A stretch of 64,000 nt of DNA from Bacteroidota bacterium (GTDB lineage: Bacteria > Bacteroidota > Ignavibacteria > UBA10030 > UBA8401), in assembly GCA_041658205.1 (NCBI GenBank), contig JBBAAO010000001.1, forward strand, positions 1,612,001-1,676,000, read 5' to 3'. Shown here piece after piece: positions 1 to 8,241 of this stretch. The notes under the pieces are model-generated. The model was not told the DNA's origin and made no database searches. It was given only the letters and a program-made list of their open reading frames with translations. Positions within the stretch are counted from its first letter, which is position 1; each line of letters starts with the position of its first letter. Both the position numbers and the translations under genes were made by a program.

Positions 1-42
1 CTTTTTTGGGGAATATACAATAATTCAGTATCTTCTGCAGTC

Positions 43-1191
43 ATGTCCAAACAAAAAATAATTATTCTCTCCACCGTGTTTGTCGATGTCCTTGGATTCG
101 GAATTGTTATTCCCATCCTTCCCTTTTATCTGATTGAATTCGGCGCATCAGCATTCACCATCACAATACTCTTTTCTACATTTTCATTTTGTGCATTTCT
201 CAGCGCACCATTGTTGGGTGCATTATCTGATAGAATCGGGCGTCGTCCTGTTTTGCTTCTTTCTATTTTTTCAACTTCTATTGGTTGGTTCGTCTTTGCA
301 AGTGCAGCTTCTATTCCGTTTCTCTTCTTGGGAAGGATCATAGACGGAATGGCAGCCGGTAATTTTTCGACAGCACAAAGTTATCTTGTTGATATTTCAA
401 AGAATGATGAAAAAGAACGAATTAAAAATTTAGGAATCATTGGCGCAACGTTTGGAATAGGATTTATCTTAGGACCAATGGTCGGCGGCATTCTCAGCAA
501 GATTTCTCACGCATTCCCTTTTTATTTTGCCGGCGGAATGGCATTGATAAATGGTATTTCAGCTTTTTTCTTTTTGGAGGAATCACATCACAATCGAAAT
601 AGCGAACCATTACGATATAATCCGCTGACTCCTCTCATTCGAGCATATAATACTATTTCCCTGCGGTCGTTATATCTGAAATGGTTTTTAGCAAGCGTTG
701 CATTTGTTATTATTCAAACGGTTTTTGCATTATTTGCTCAACAAGTATTCAATTATGACTCATTCCAAACGGGTATTTTGTTCACTCTCATTGGCATCGT
801 TATCGCAATAAATCAAACGTTATTGCTCAACAAATTTTGGGTGAAACAATTTACCAACAATCAATTGGAACTGATTATGCTCGGTCTAATGATTATTGGT
901 TTGCTCCTTACCGCCACACAAAATCGTCTTTTGTTCTTTTTAGCATTTCCATTTGTAGGAACAAGTCAGGCTGTGTACCGAGTTGTAGTAGCAAACCAAG
1001 CCATGAAGCATGCAGATCCCAAAATGAAGGGTGAGGTAATGGGAATTATTGCGTCGGTTATGACCGGTGCAATGGTGGTCAGTCCTATAGCTGCCGGAAT
1101 ACTTTTTGAACAAAACGCCTCCTTCCCTTTTATCGCCGGAGCGCTCTTTGTACTTGTAGCGTTTATCATTTCTTATAAAAATTCACCTTGA
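43..1191 (+). CDS. MFS transporter, TetA/DHA1-like
   Basis: A 382-residue major facilitator with about 12 hydrophobic segments, predicted to export drugs or metabolites by proton antiport at the inner membrane. The loop after segment 2 carries the family motif A (GALSDRIGRRPVLL, around residue 59), and segment 5 has an antiporter-type motif C (GATFGIGFILGPMVGG, around residue 134). Both point to the drug:H+ antiporter-1 group that includes TetA, but substrate cannot be read from sequence. The ATG at 43 has no strong Shine-Dalgarno site; little upstream sequence is present. It is followed after 55 bases by an APC permease on the same strand, so co-transcription is possible. Confidence 0.85.
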   Translation: MSKQKIIILSTVFVDVLGFGIVIPILPFYLIEFGASAFTITILFSTFSFCAFLSAPLLGALSDRIGRRPVLLLSIFSTSIGWFVFASAASIPFLFLGRIIDGMAAGNFSTAQSYLVDISKNDEKERIKNLGIIGATFGIGFILGPMVGGILSKISHAFPFYFAGGMALINGISAFFFLEESHHNRNSEPLRYNPLTPLIRAYNTISLRSLYLKWFLASVAFVIIQTVFALFAQQVFNYDSFQTGILFTLIGIVIAINQTLLLNKFWVKQFTNNQLELIMLGLMIIGLLLTATQNRLLFFLAFPFVGTSQAVYRVVVANQAMKHADPKMKGEVMGIIASVMTGAMVVSPIAAGILFEQNASFPFIAGALFVLVAFIISYKNSP

Positions 1192-1234
1192 TTTCTTACA
1201 ACGGTTTCCGTATCTAATACCAAATCTTAACCAT

Positions 1235-1240
1235 AGGAGG
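1235..1240 (+). promoter_or_regulatory. Strong Shine-Dalgarno site for APC permease
   Basis: AGGAGG lies six bases before the ATG at 1247 and fixes the start of the permease gene. Confidence 0.8.
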
Positions 1241-1246
1241 AAAGTA

Positions 1247-2716
1247 ATGGCGTCAAAACTGTTTGTTACTAAACCACTAAAAGACTTGATGGCAGACTCG
1301 CAGGAGAATGATCATTCTCTGAAACGAACACTCGGCCCGATTAATCTTACCTTGCTTGGAATCGGTGCTATCATCGGTGCAGGGTTATTTGTTCGCACGG
1401 CAGCCGCTGCGGCTGAACATGCCGGACCGGCAGTGACAATTTCTTACATTGTTGCCGCCATTGGATGCGCATTTGCAGGTTTATGTTATGCTGAATTTGC
1501 ATCGTCCATTCCTATTGCCGGAAGTGCCTACACGTATTCGTATGCTACTATGGGTGAATTTGTTGCGTGGATTATTGGCTGGGATTTAATTCTGGAATAT
1601 GCATTCGGCGCCGCAACAGTTGCCATTGCGTGGTCCGAATATCTTAACAAGCTTCTTGGAAATTGGAATATTCAAATTCCATTTGAATGGAGTCACTCTC
1701 CTTTTGAGGTTTCTCCCGATGGAATTAGCGGGTTGGTAAATCTACCTGCGGTATTAATTTTATTTTTAATTACCATGCTGCTTATTCGAGGAACTCAAGA
1801 GTCTGCATTTGTCAACGGAATTATTGTTGTGATCAAAGTTTCTATCGTCCTTCTTTTTATCGGATTTGGATGGGCTTACATCAATCCTATGAATCAAACA
1901 CCACTGATTCCGGAACCGATGGTCATTAAATCTCACCTCGGGTCGGACATTAATTTTGGCGGTATTATGGGGATTCTTGGAGGTGCAGGCGTCGTCTTTT
2001 TCGCATTCATTGGATTTGATGCCGTTTCGACCGCGGCACAAGAAGCGAAAAATCCGGGTAGGGATATGCCGATCGGCATTTTGGCTTCTCTTGTTGTTTG
2101 TACAATTTTATACATTCTCTTTTCGTATGTATTGACTGGTATAGCACCGTATACAGATTTTAGAGTGGCTGGAAAAGAAGCCTCCGTTGCCTACGCAATT
2201 TTACATTACATGCCTGGATTTGAATGGCTTGCATTGCTGATTACTGTCGCTATTCTTGCAGGATTTTCTTCCGTTATTCTTGTGATGCTTCTGGGACAAA
2301 CACGTGTGTTTTTTTCCATGTCGCGTGATGGTTTGGTACCAAGTATCTTCTCTGACGTTCATGAGAAATTTAAAACACCGTACAAATCAAATATTGTCTT
2401 CTTTCTTTTTGTAGGATTGTTTGCGGCATTTATTCCTGGAAGTGTCGCCGGTGATATGACTAGTATCGGTACGCTGTTTGCGTTTGTGCTTGTCTGCGCC
2501 GGTGTCTGGATTATGCGAGTAAAAAATCCGGACATGGTGCGAGGTTTCAAAACACCTTTTGTACCTCTTATTCCCATTTTAGGAATGCTTGTCTGCGGTG
2601 CGATGATTTTTGGGTTAGGACTTGAAAATTGGGCTCGACTAGGTGTTTGGCTCATTATCGGCTTCGTAATCTATTTTACGTACAGTATTAAAAACAGTAA
2701 ATTGCAAAAAAAATAA
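1247..2716 (+). CDS. APC-family amino acid permease (CAT-like)
   Basis: A 489-residue amino acid permease of the APC superfamily, with about 12-14 membrane segments. The first segment has the substrate-binding loop IGAIIGAGLFV (near residue 38), the hallmark Gly-rich unwound helix of the family. The long N-terminal cytoplasmic tail, the SAYTYSYATMGE stretch and the GFDAVSTAAQEAKNPGRDMP segment resemble the cationic amino acid transporter (CAT/YfnA) subgroup. It probably imports an amino acid by proton symport; substrate is not assignable. A strong terminator follows at 2737-2785, separating it from the next permease. Confidence 0.88.
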   Translation: MASKLFVTKPLKDLMADSQENDHSLKRTLGPINLTLLGIGAIIGAGLFVRTAAAAAEHAGPAVTISYIVAAIGCAFAGLCYAEFASSIPIAGSAYTYSYATMGEFVAWIIGWDLILEYAFGAATVAIAWSEYLNKLLGNWNIQIPFEWSHSPFEVSPDGISGLVNLPAVLILFLITMLLIRGTQESAFVNGIIVVIKVSIVLLFIGFGWAYINPMNQTPLIPEPMVIKSHLGSDINFGGIMGILGGAGVVFFAFIGFDAVSTAAQEAKNPGRDMPIGILASLVVCTILYILFSYVLTGIAPYTDFRVAGKEASVAYAILHYMPGFEWLALLITVAILAGFSSVILVMLLGQTRVFFSMSRDGLVPSIFSDVHEKFKTPYKSNIVFFLFVGLFAAFIPGSVAGDMTSIGTLFAFVLVCAGVWIMRVKNPDMVRGFKTPFVPLIPILGMLVCGAMIFGLGLENWARLGVWLIIGFVIYFTYSIKNSKLQKK

Positions 2717-2736
2717 TCGATGTATTGTAGAACATC

Positions 2737-2785
2737 TTTGCCCGCTCTGTATTGTGTTTAACACAAGCGGGCAAATTTTTTTTTT
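2737..2785 (+). terminator. Rho-independent terminator
   Basis: Perfect 10-bp stem TTTGCCCGCT (2737-2746) with AGCGGGCAAA (2766-2775). An inner TGTGT/ACACA helix (2753-2757 with 2761-2765) stacks inside, and a run of T follows (2776-2785). It ends the permease transcript begun upstream. Confidence 0.85.
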
Positions 2786-2806
2786 CACTATTCGCACGGT
2801 TGAATT

Positions 2807-4267
2807 ATGAGTACACAACAAAAAGAATTCAAGCAAAGTCTTGGCCTTCTTGATTCCACAATGATCGTCATAGGTTCTATGATTGGATCGGGTATTTTTA
2901 TTGTCAGTGCAGACATAGCAAGAACGGTTGGTTCACCGGGAATGCTTCTTGTTGTTTGGCTGATAACTGGATTCATAACCTTAACCGCAGCATTGAGTTA
3001 CGGTGAATTGGCAGGGATGATGCCTCATGCTGGTGGACAATATGTTTATTTGCGTGAAGCATACAATCCGTTGATTGGATTCTTATATGGTTGGACAGTC
3101 TTTACCGTTATCCAAACAGGAACAATTGCTGCTGTGGGTGTTGCCTTTGCAAAATTTACCGCAGTATTGTTTCCATGGTTTAGTGAACAACACGTTCTAT
3201 TTTCCCTCTTGGGATTAAATATCAGCGCAGCTCAAATCTTAGCTATTGTTAGTATTGTTGTTTTGACGGCTATTAATCTTACCGGAATACAAGAAGGAAA
3301 AGTTGTTCAAAATATATTTACGTTTGCCAAAACAATCGCGCTTATCGCCGTCATTTTTCTTGGAATTTTTATCGCCCGAAATCCTGAAGCAATTTCCGCA
3401 AATTTTTCAAACTTTTGGAATGCAAGCTGGACAACCATGAAGGATGGAAAAATTATTTCCGTTGAATCCTTAATGGGATGGCAATTAATTGCCGCAATCG
3501 GCGTGGCGATGGTTGGGTCTCTCTTTTCCAGCGATGCATGGAATAATATCACGTTTACCGCAGGTGAAGTAATCAATCCTAAGAAAAACATTCCCCTCAG
3601 TTTAGCAATTGGAACAGGTATTGTAACGTTGCTATATATATTGGCAAATATCGCTTATATCGTTGTACTTCCACTTGTCGGTAATCCCGAATCGACTGAA
3701 GTCATCGGTCGAGGGATACAATTTGCAACATCGGACAGAGTTGCTACTGCAACGATCGCCGTAATTTTTGGAGAAACCGCAGCTGTTGGAATGGCTGTTT
3801 TAATCATGGTCTCAACCTTTGGCTGCAACAATGGATTGATTCTTGCCGGAGCACGAGTCTATTACGCTATGGCGAAGGACAAATTATTTTTCAAAAAAGC
3901 GGGAGAATTAAATTCACATGCAGTTCCAGCATGGGCATTAATTGTTCAAGCAGTGTGGGCAAGTTTACTTTGTCTCTCCGGTAGTTACGGTGATTTACTC
4001 GACTATGTTATTTTTGCCGTGCTCATATTCTACATTTTAACAGTTGGTGGAATTTTTATTCTTCGCAAAAAAATGCCGAATGCCGAACGGCCCTATAAAG
4101 CTATAGGATATCCTGTGATTCCTGCCATTTATATTGCATTAGCAACACTCATTTGCGCAATTTTACTTATTTACAAACCTGCCTTCACCTGGCCAGGTTT
4201 AGGAATTGTTGCAGCGGGAATACCGGTATACTTCATTTGGAAAAAATTCACAACGAAAAATTCATAA
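2807..4267 (+). CDS. APC-family amino acid permease (LAT/SteT-like)
   Basis: A 486-residue permease, a second APC-superfamily carrier but clearly different from its neighbour. It begins with a short tail and the helix-1 motif IGSMIGSGIFIV (near residue 22), followed by GGQYVYLREAYNPLIGFLYGW, typical of the L-type/serine-threonine exchanger group (SteT, LAT). About 12 membrane segments are visible. It most likely exchanges or imports neutral amino acids; the substrate is inferred from subgroup resemblance only. It lies 15 bases before the antiporter-like gene and probably shares its transcript. Confidence 0.87.
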   Translation: MSTQQKEFKQSLGLLDSTMIVIGSMIGSGIFIVSADIARTVGSPGMLLVVWLITGFITLTAALSYGELAGMMPHAGGQYVYLREAYNPLIGFLYGWTVFTVIQTGTIAAVGVAFAKFTAVLFPWFSEQHVLFSLLGLNISAAQILAIVSIVVLTAINLTGIQEGKVVQNIFTFAKTIALIAVIFLGIFIARNPEAISANFSNFWNASWTTMKDGKIISVESLMGWQLIAAIGVAMVGSLFSSDAWNNITFTAGEVINPKKNIPLSLAIGTGIVTLLYILANIAYIVVLPLVGNPESTEVIGRGIQFATSDRVATATIAVIFGETAAVGMAVLIMVSTFGCNNGLILAGARVYYAMAKDKLFFKKAGELNSHAVPAWALIVQAVWASLLCLSGSYGDLLDYVIFAVLIFYILTVGGIFILRKKMPNAERPYKAIGYPVIPAIYIALATLICAILLIYKPAFTWPGLGIVAAGIPVYFIWKKFTTKNS

Positions 4268-4282
4268 GTAGGAAAACTGAGA

Positions 4283-5533
4283 ATGTCATATTTACTTGTT
4301 CTCCCTTTTGCGGCATTATTACTTCTTATTGCTTTAGCGCCATTATTTTTTTCTGATTGGTGGAGTAACCATTATCCAAAAATCTCTTTATCACTCGGTG
4401 CATTGGTCATCGGTTATTATGTTTTCTTCCTTACCAAAAACGAAATTGTTTTGCACACCGTTATTGAATACATCAGTTTTATCGTGTTAATTGGGGCTTT
4501 GTATATTGTTTCTGGCGGAATCCATATCTCTACAAAAGATCTTACCAATCCAAAAGAAAACGTTTTAATACTCATTGTCGGAGCAATTCTTGCTAATATA
4601 TTAGGTACCACCGGCGCATCCATGCTTCTTATCAGGCCGTGGATCAAAATGAATAAAAAGCGGATACAGCCGTACCATATCGTGTTTTTCATTTTTATTA
4701 TTTCAAATGTTGGCGGATCGCTTACTCCGATTGGAGATCCACCGTTGTTCCTCGGTTATCTTAAGGGAGTTCCTTTTTGGTGGATAACATCCAAAGCATT
4801 TCCTATTTGGTGCACTGCTGTTGGTCTGTTGCTTGTGATCTTTTATGTCCTTGATTCAAAAAATTTTCACGCTCAGAAAAAATCAATCATTAAAGAAATT
4901 GAAGGGACCGATGTATGGAAAATTGAGGGACTTATTAACTTTCTGTTTTTGGGAATTATTCTTCTGGCAGTATTTATTGAATCTCCGATGTTTTTGCGTG
5001 AAGGTGTTATTATCGTTACAGCAATCGCATCGTATATGACAACGAAAAAAACTATTCATACGGCTAATCACTTTACCTTTCATCCCATTCAAGAAGTTGC
5101 CATACTCTTTGCCGGAATTTTTGCTACGATGATCCCGGCATTGGAATTACTCCGCACGCAGGCTCAGACTATGACTTCCCTGACTCCTAGTTTTTTTTAT
5201 TGGAATACAGGACTCTTATCCAGTTTTTTGGATAATGCGCCGACATATTTGAGTTTCTTAAGTGTAGCGGAAGGAAATCTCAATTCGTCGTCACTTCCAT
5301 TAGCAGAGTTGTTGAACAATTCTACATTCTCTTCATACCTGATTGCCATCAGCATTGGTGCCGTTTTTTTTGGAGCTAATACGTACATTGGAAATGGTCC
5401 AAATTTCATGGTGAAATCGATAGCAGATCATTATAATGTTCCTGTTCCTTCATTTGTTCGTTACATAACCCACTTTACAGTCCCCTTTCTCCTCCCTGTA
5501 TTGATAGTGATATGGATATTGTTTTTCCTTTGA
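4283..5533 (+). CDS. Sodium:proton antiporter / CitMHS_2-type carrier
   Basis: A 416-residue integral membrane protein of the ion-transporter superfamily, resembling the putative citrate-transporter (CitMHS_2) proteins that are commonly labelled sodium:proton antiporters in Bacteroidota. Evidence is the GTTGASMLLIRPWI segment (near residue 109) and SNVGGSLTPIGDPPLFLGYLKGVPFWW (near residue 140), which form the first substrate-binding loop in NhaD/ArsB-like carriers. The C-terminal half has the matching FGANTYIGNGPNFMVKSIA loop. About 10-12 membrane segments. Whether it moves Na+/H+ or a carboxylate cannot be decided from sequence. Confidence 0.75.
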   Translation: MSYLLVLPFAALLLLIALAPLFFSDWWSNHYPKISLSLGALVIGYYVFFLTKNEIVLHTVIEYISFIVLIGALYIVSGGIHISTKDLTNPKENVLILIVGAILANILGTTGASMLLIRPWIKMNKKRIQPYHIVFFIFIISNVGGSLTPIGDPPLFLGYLKGVPFWWITSKAFPIWCTAVGLLLVIFYVLDSKNFHAQKKSIIKEIEGTDVWKIEGLINFLFLGIILLAVFIESPMFLREGVIIVTAIASYMTTKKTIHTANHFTFHPIQEVAILFAGIFATMIPALELLRTQAQTMTSLTPSFFYWNTGLLSSFLDNAPTYLSFLSVAEGNLNSSSLPLAELLNNSTFSSYLIAISIGAVFFGANTYIGNGPNFMVKSIADHYNVPVPSFVRYITHFTVPFLLPVLIVIWILFFL

Positions 5534-5575
5534 GAAAAACTTCCTCAGTAATGATAAAAAATCCTACAGGAAATA

Positions 5576-5605
5576 TTGTTCTTAAGAATTAAAATTGTAT
5601 ATTTA
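5576..5605 (+). promoter_or_regulatory. Possible Bacteroidota-type promoter for hppA
   Basis: TTGT (5576-5579), an 18-base spacer and TATATTTA (5598-5605) resemble the Bacteroidota -33/-7 consensus TTTG and TAnnTTTG. The site lies about 50 bases before the hppA start. Pattern match only. Confidence 0.3.
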
Positions 5606-5658
5606 GCCCTGAAAACAATCAAATTAACCCCTTTTTTAAAACAAACTAATAGGAATTT

Positions 5659-7818
5659 ATGGAGCTTACGTTAATTCTTGGAATCAGTGTCATTGGTCTG
5701 TTGTTTGCACTGTTTTTAATCCGTGATGTGTTGAAACGCGACACGGGAACAGCTGCAATGCAAGAAATTTCCAACGCTATCAAAGCAGGTGCAGAGGCAT
5801 TCTTGCGTCGGCAAAATAGGACGATTGCATATCTTTCGATCGCACTCGCTGCGATCATTTATATACTCTATGCGTTTGTTCGTGCACATAATGAACATGA
5901 TCCGGCTTCAGCAAGCATGCTGGCACTTTGGACAACTCTTTCTTTTGTACTTGGTGCTGCTTGTTCCGTTGCCGCAGGTTATATGGGAATGTGGACATCA
6001 ATCAGAACAAACATTCGAACTGCAGCTGCAGCAACAAAAGGAATGAACGGCGCTTTGCAGACCGCACTTCGCGGCGGCGCAGTTTCTGGTTTTTTTGTCG
6101 TTGCAATGAGTCTGCTTGGTGTAGCAGGATTGTTCGCGATCGTGGATTCCCTGGGAATCGTATCTGATATGTCTAAGATTCCATTGTTAATTGTTGGCTA
6201 TGGATTTGGTGCTTCGTTTGTTGCACTTTTTGCACAACTTGGCGGTGGTATCTACACAAAAGCAGCAGATGTTGGTGCTGATCTTGTAGGAAAAGTTGAA
6301 GCCGGAATTCCTGAGGATGATCCTCGTAATCCTGCTGTTATCGCCGATCTTGTCGGTGATAACGTTGGAGATTGTGCGGGTCGTGGTGCAGATTTATTTG
6401 AATCAACAGCGGCTGAAAATATCGGCGCGATGATTCTTGCGGCCGGTCTTTATAAAGCTAACGCAGCAACATTTGAGGGCGCAGGATTGACATTGATTGG
6501 AGTTCTCTTATTTCCTCTCGTTGCTCGTGCCTTCGGTATCCTTGCGTCCATCGTTGGAATTATGATTGTGAAAACAAACGATACAGAAGATCCGATGAAA
6601 GCATTAAATCGCGGATATTATGTTACTTCTATACTTGCGATGATCGGTTTCTTTATTGCTTCAAAATGGCTTCTTGGAGAAACATATTATTTTAATTTCT
6701 TCATTGCCGGCGTCATCGGCGTGTTGACTGCACTTGCATTTGTGTTTTTAACACAATATTACACAGAATATAATTATCGTCCCGTACAATCGATTGCAGA
6801 AGCATCTAAAACGGGTCCGGCAACAAACATTATCGCTGGTCTTGCCGTTGGTATGGAATCCACAGGATTTCCGGTGCTTGTCATCTCTGCTGCATTAATC
6901 TCCTCCTATTTCCTCGGTGAAACATCGGGATTACAGAATGCCGGATTATTCGGAACAGCTGTTGCAACCATGGGTATGCTTGGAACCGCGGCATATATCC
7001 TCGCAATGGATACATTCGGTCCTATCACCGATAATGCCGGCGGCATTATTGAAATGTCTCACCAAACGGATGAGATCCGAAAGAAAACTGATCGGTTGGA
7101 TGCCGTGGGGAATACCACAAAAGCATTAACAAAAGGATATGCCGTTGGATCAGCTGCATTAGCTGCATTTCTTCTGTTCTCTGCCTATTTCGACGAAGTT
7201 CGTAACTATGGATTCACGCTTGATCATATCGATCTTTCGAAACCGGCAGTATTTGTTGGTGCATTGCTCGGTGCAATGTTAGTATTTCTCTTCTCCTCAC
7301 TTGCCATTAAAGCAGTGGGACGTGCAGCATATGCAGTCATCAATAATGTTCGGGATCAGTTCAAGAACAATCCCGGAATTATGCTCGGCACTTCTAAACC
7401 GGATTATGGTCAATGCGTTGACATTGTGACTAAAGCAGCGCTGAAAGAAATGGTTCTTCCCGGCATTTTGGTTGTTGCTATGCCCATCGTTGTCGGCATT
7501 TCGTTCAAGTGGTTATTTATTTCAACAGGAAGTCCATCGCACGGTGCCAGCGGTGCTGAAGTTGTCGGTGGATTTTTGATGGTTGGAACAATCACCGGTA
7601 TATTGATGGCATTATTTATGAACAACGGCGGCGGTGCATGGGATAATGCAAAGAAATTTGTTGAAGTAGAAAGCAAAAAAGGAACTGATTGGCATAAAGC
7701 AACCGTTGTCGGCGATACAGTCGGCGATCCGTTTAAAGATACAGCAGGTCCTTCACTTCACGTGTTAATTAAATTACTCTCAACCATCACCCTTGTGATG
7801 GCTCCGTTGTTTATCTAA
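5659..7818 (+). CDS. hppA: K+-independent membrane pyrophosphatase (proton pump)
   Basis: A 719-residue membrane pyrophosphatase that hydrolyses PPi and pumps ions across the inner membrane, with about 16 segments. The catalytic regions are intact: DVGADLVGKVE then IPEDDPRNPAVIADLVGDNVGDCAGRGADLFES near residues 210-250, and the C-terminal GDTVGDPFKDTAGPSLHVLIKL. In the GNTTKALTKG motif the diagnostic position is Lys488 with Thr491. This combination is established as the K+-independent subclass, whose characterised members pump protons; K+-dependent enzymes have Ala at these sites. A strong terminator follows directly. It can conserve the energy of PPi released by biosynthesis. Confidence 0.95.
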   Translation: MELTLILGISVIGLLFALFLIRDVLKRDTGTAAMQEISNAIKAGAEAFLRRQNRTIAYLSIALAAIIYILYAFVRAHNEHDPASASMLALWTTLSFVLGAACSVAAGYMGMWTSIRTNIRTAAAATKGMNGALQTALRGGAVSGFFVVAMSLLGVAGLFAIVDSLGIVSDMSKIPLLIVGYGFGASFVALFAQLGGGIYTKAADVGADLVGKVEAGIPEDDPRNPAVIADLVGDNVGDCAGRGADLFESTAAENIGAMILAAGLYKANAATFEGAGLTLIGVLLFPLVARAFGILASIVGIMIVKTNDTEDPMKALNRGYYVTSILAMIGFFIASKWLLGETYYFNFFIAGVIGVLTALAFVFLTQYYTEYNYRPVQSIAEASKTGPATNIIAGLAVGMESTGFPVLVISAALISSYFLGETSGLQNAGLFGTAVATMGMLGTAAYILAMDTFGPITDNAGGIIEMSHQTDEIRKKTDRLDAVGNTTKALTKGYAVGSAALAAFLLFSAYFDEVRNYGFTLDHIDLSKPAVFVGALLGAMLVFLFSSLAIKAVGRAAYAVINNVRDQFKNNPGIMLGTSKPDYGQCVDIVTKAALKEMVLPGILVVAMPIVVGISFKWLFISTGSPSHGASGAEVVGGFLMVGTITGILMALFMNNGGGAWDNAKKFVEVESKKGTDWHKATVVGDTVGDPFKDTAGPSLHVLIKLLSTITLVMAPLFI

Positions 7819-7832
7819 AGTGTTTAACTCTG

Positions 7833-7870
7833 AAAACTTCCGAAATCTTTAAGGCTTCGGAAGTTTTTTT
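7833..7870 (+). terminator. Rho-independent terminator of hppA
   Basis: Perfect 12-bp stem AAAACTTCCGAA (7833-7844) with TTCGGAAGTTTT (7856-7867), an 11-base loop and a T run ending at 7870. Confidence 0.9.
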
Positions 7871-7892
7871 ATACTCTGACGAAAATTTTTCT

Positions 7893-7922
7893 TGGGAAGG
7901 AAGTAAAAATTTTTTATATTTG
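7893..7922 (+). promoter_or_regulatory. Bacteroidota-type promoter for tRNA-Phe transcript
   Basis: TATATTTG (7915-7922) fits the Bacteroidota -7 consensus TAnnTTTG exactly, and a TTGG element lies at 7893-7896, near the -33 position. It sits after the hppA terminator and about 150 bases before the tRNA, so the transcript would have a long 5' leader containing the two hairpins described separately. Confidence 0.45.
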
Positions 7923-7978
7923 TAGAGTTGTTACGGTAAGACCCTGCTATAAAACAGCGGGATCTGGAAAGTTTCATG

Positions 7979-8069
7979 AACTTAGCATCCTCGGAAAATA
8001 ATTTTGAATGCTAAGTTTTAAGAGTTTCATAGAAGTTACAGCCACTGCATGACTGTAACTTCTGAAACT
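7979..8069 (+). repeat. Two tandem hairpins with a repeated AGTTTCAT module
   Basis: Two inverted repeats lie between the hppA terminator and tRNA-Phe. The first is AACTTAGCAT (7979-7988) with ATGCTAAGTT (8008-8017). The second is AGAAGTTACAG (8031-8041) with CTGTAACTTCT (8053-8063), extended by AGTTTC/GAAACT (8023-8028 with 8064-8069). Both left arms are preceded by AGTTTCAT, as if one module had been duplicated. Function is unknown; a structured leader to the tRNA or a small repeat element are both possible. Confidence 0.5.
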
Positions 8070-8072
8070 TTC

Positions 8073-8145
8073 GGACAGGTAGCTCAGTTGGTAGAGCAAC
8101 GGCCTGAAAAGCCGTGTGTCGCCGGTTCAATCCCGGCTCTGTCCA
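8073..8145 (+). tRNA. tRNA-Phe (GAA)
   Basis: A 73-base tRNA with a full cloverleaf. The acceptor GGACAGG pairs with TCTGTCC (one G-U), the D stem is GCTC/GAGC, the anticodon stem ACGGC/GCCGT encloses CTGAAAA with anticodon GAA, and the T arm is GCCGG-TTCAATC-CCGGC. The discriminator is A and CCA is not encoded. A strong terminator follows four bases later. Confidence 0.97.
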
Positions 8146-8148
8146 CAA

Positions 8149-8184
8149 AGAAAAGCCCAATTTGATTAAAAATTGGGCTTTTCT
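8149..8184 (+). terminator. Terminator after tRNA-Phe
   Basis: Perfect 14-bp stem AGAAAAGCCCAATT (8149-8162) with AATTGGGCTTTTCT (8171-8184) and an 8-base loop. The T tract is imperfect. It may also serve the convergent lipoprotein gene that ends at 8242. Confidence 0.8.
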
Positions 8185-8241
8185 ATTTTATTGTGGTAGG
8201 TTCAACAATTTATTTTCGACTATACTATAGACACAAATTGG

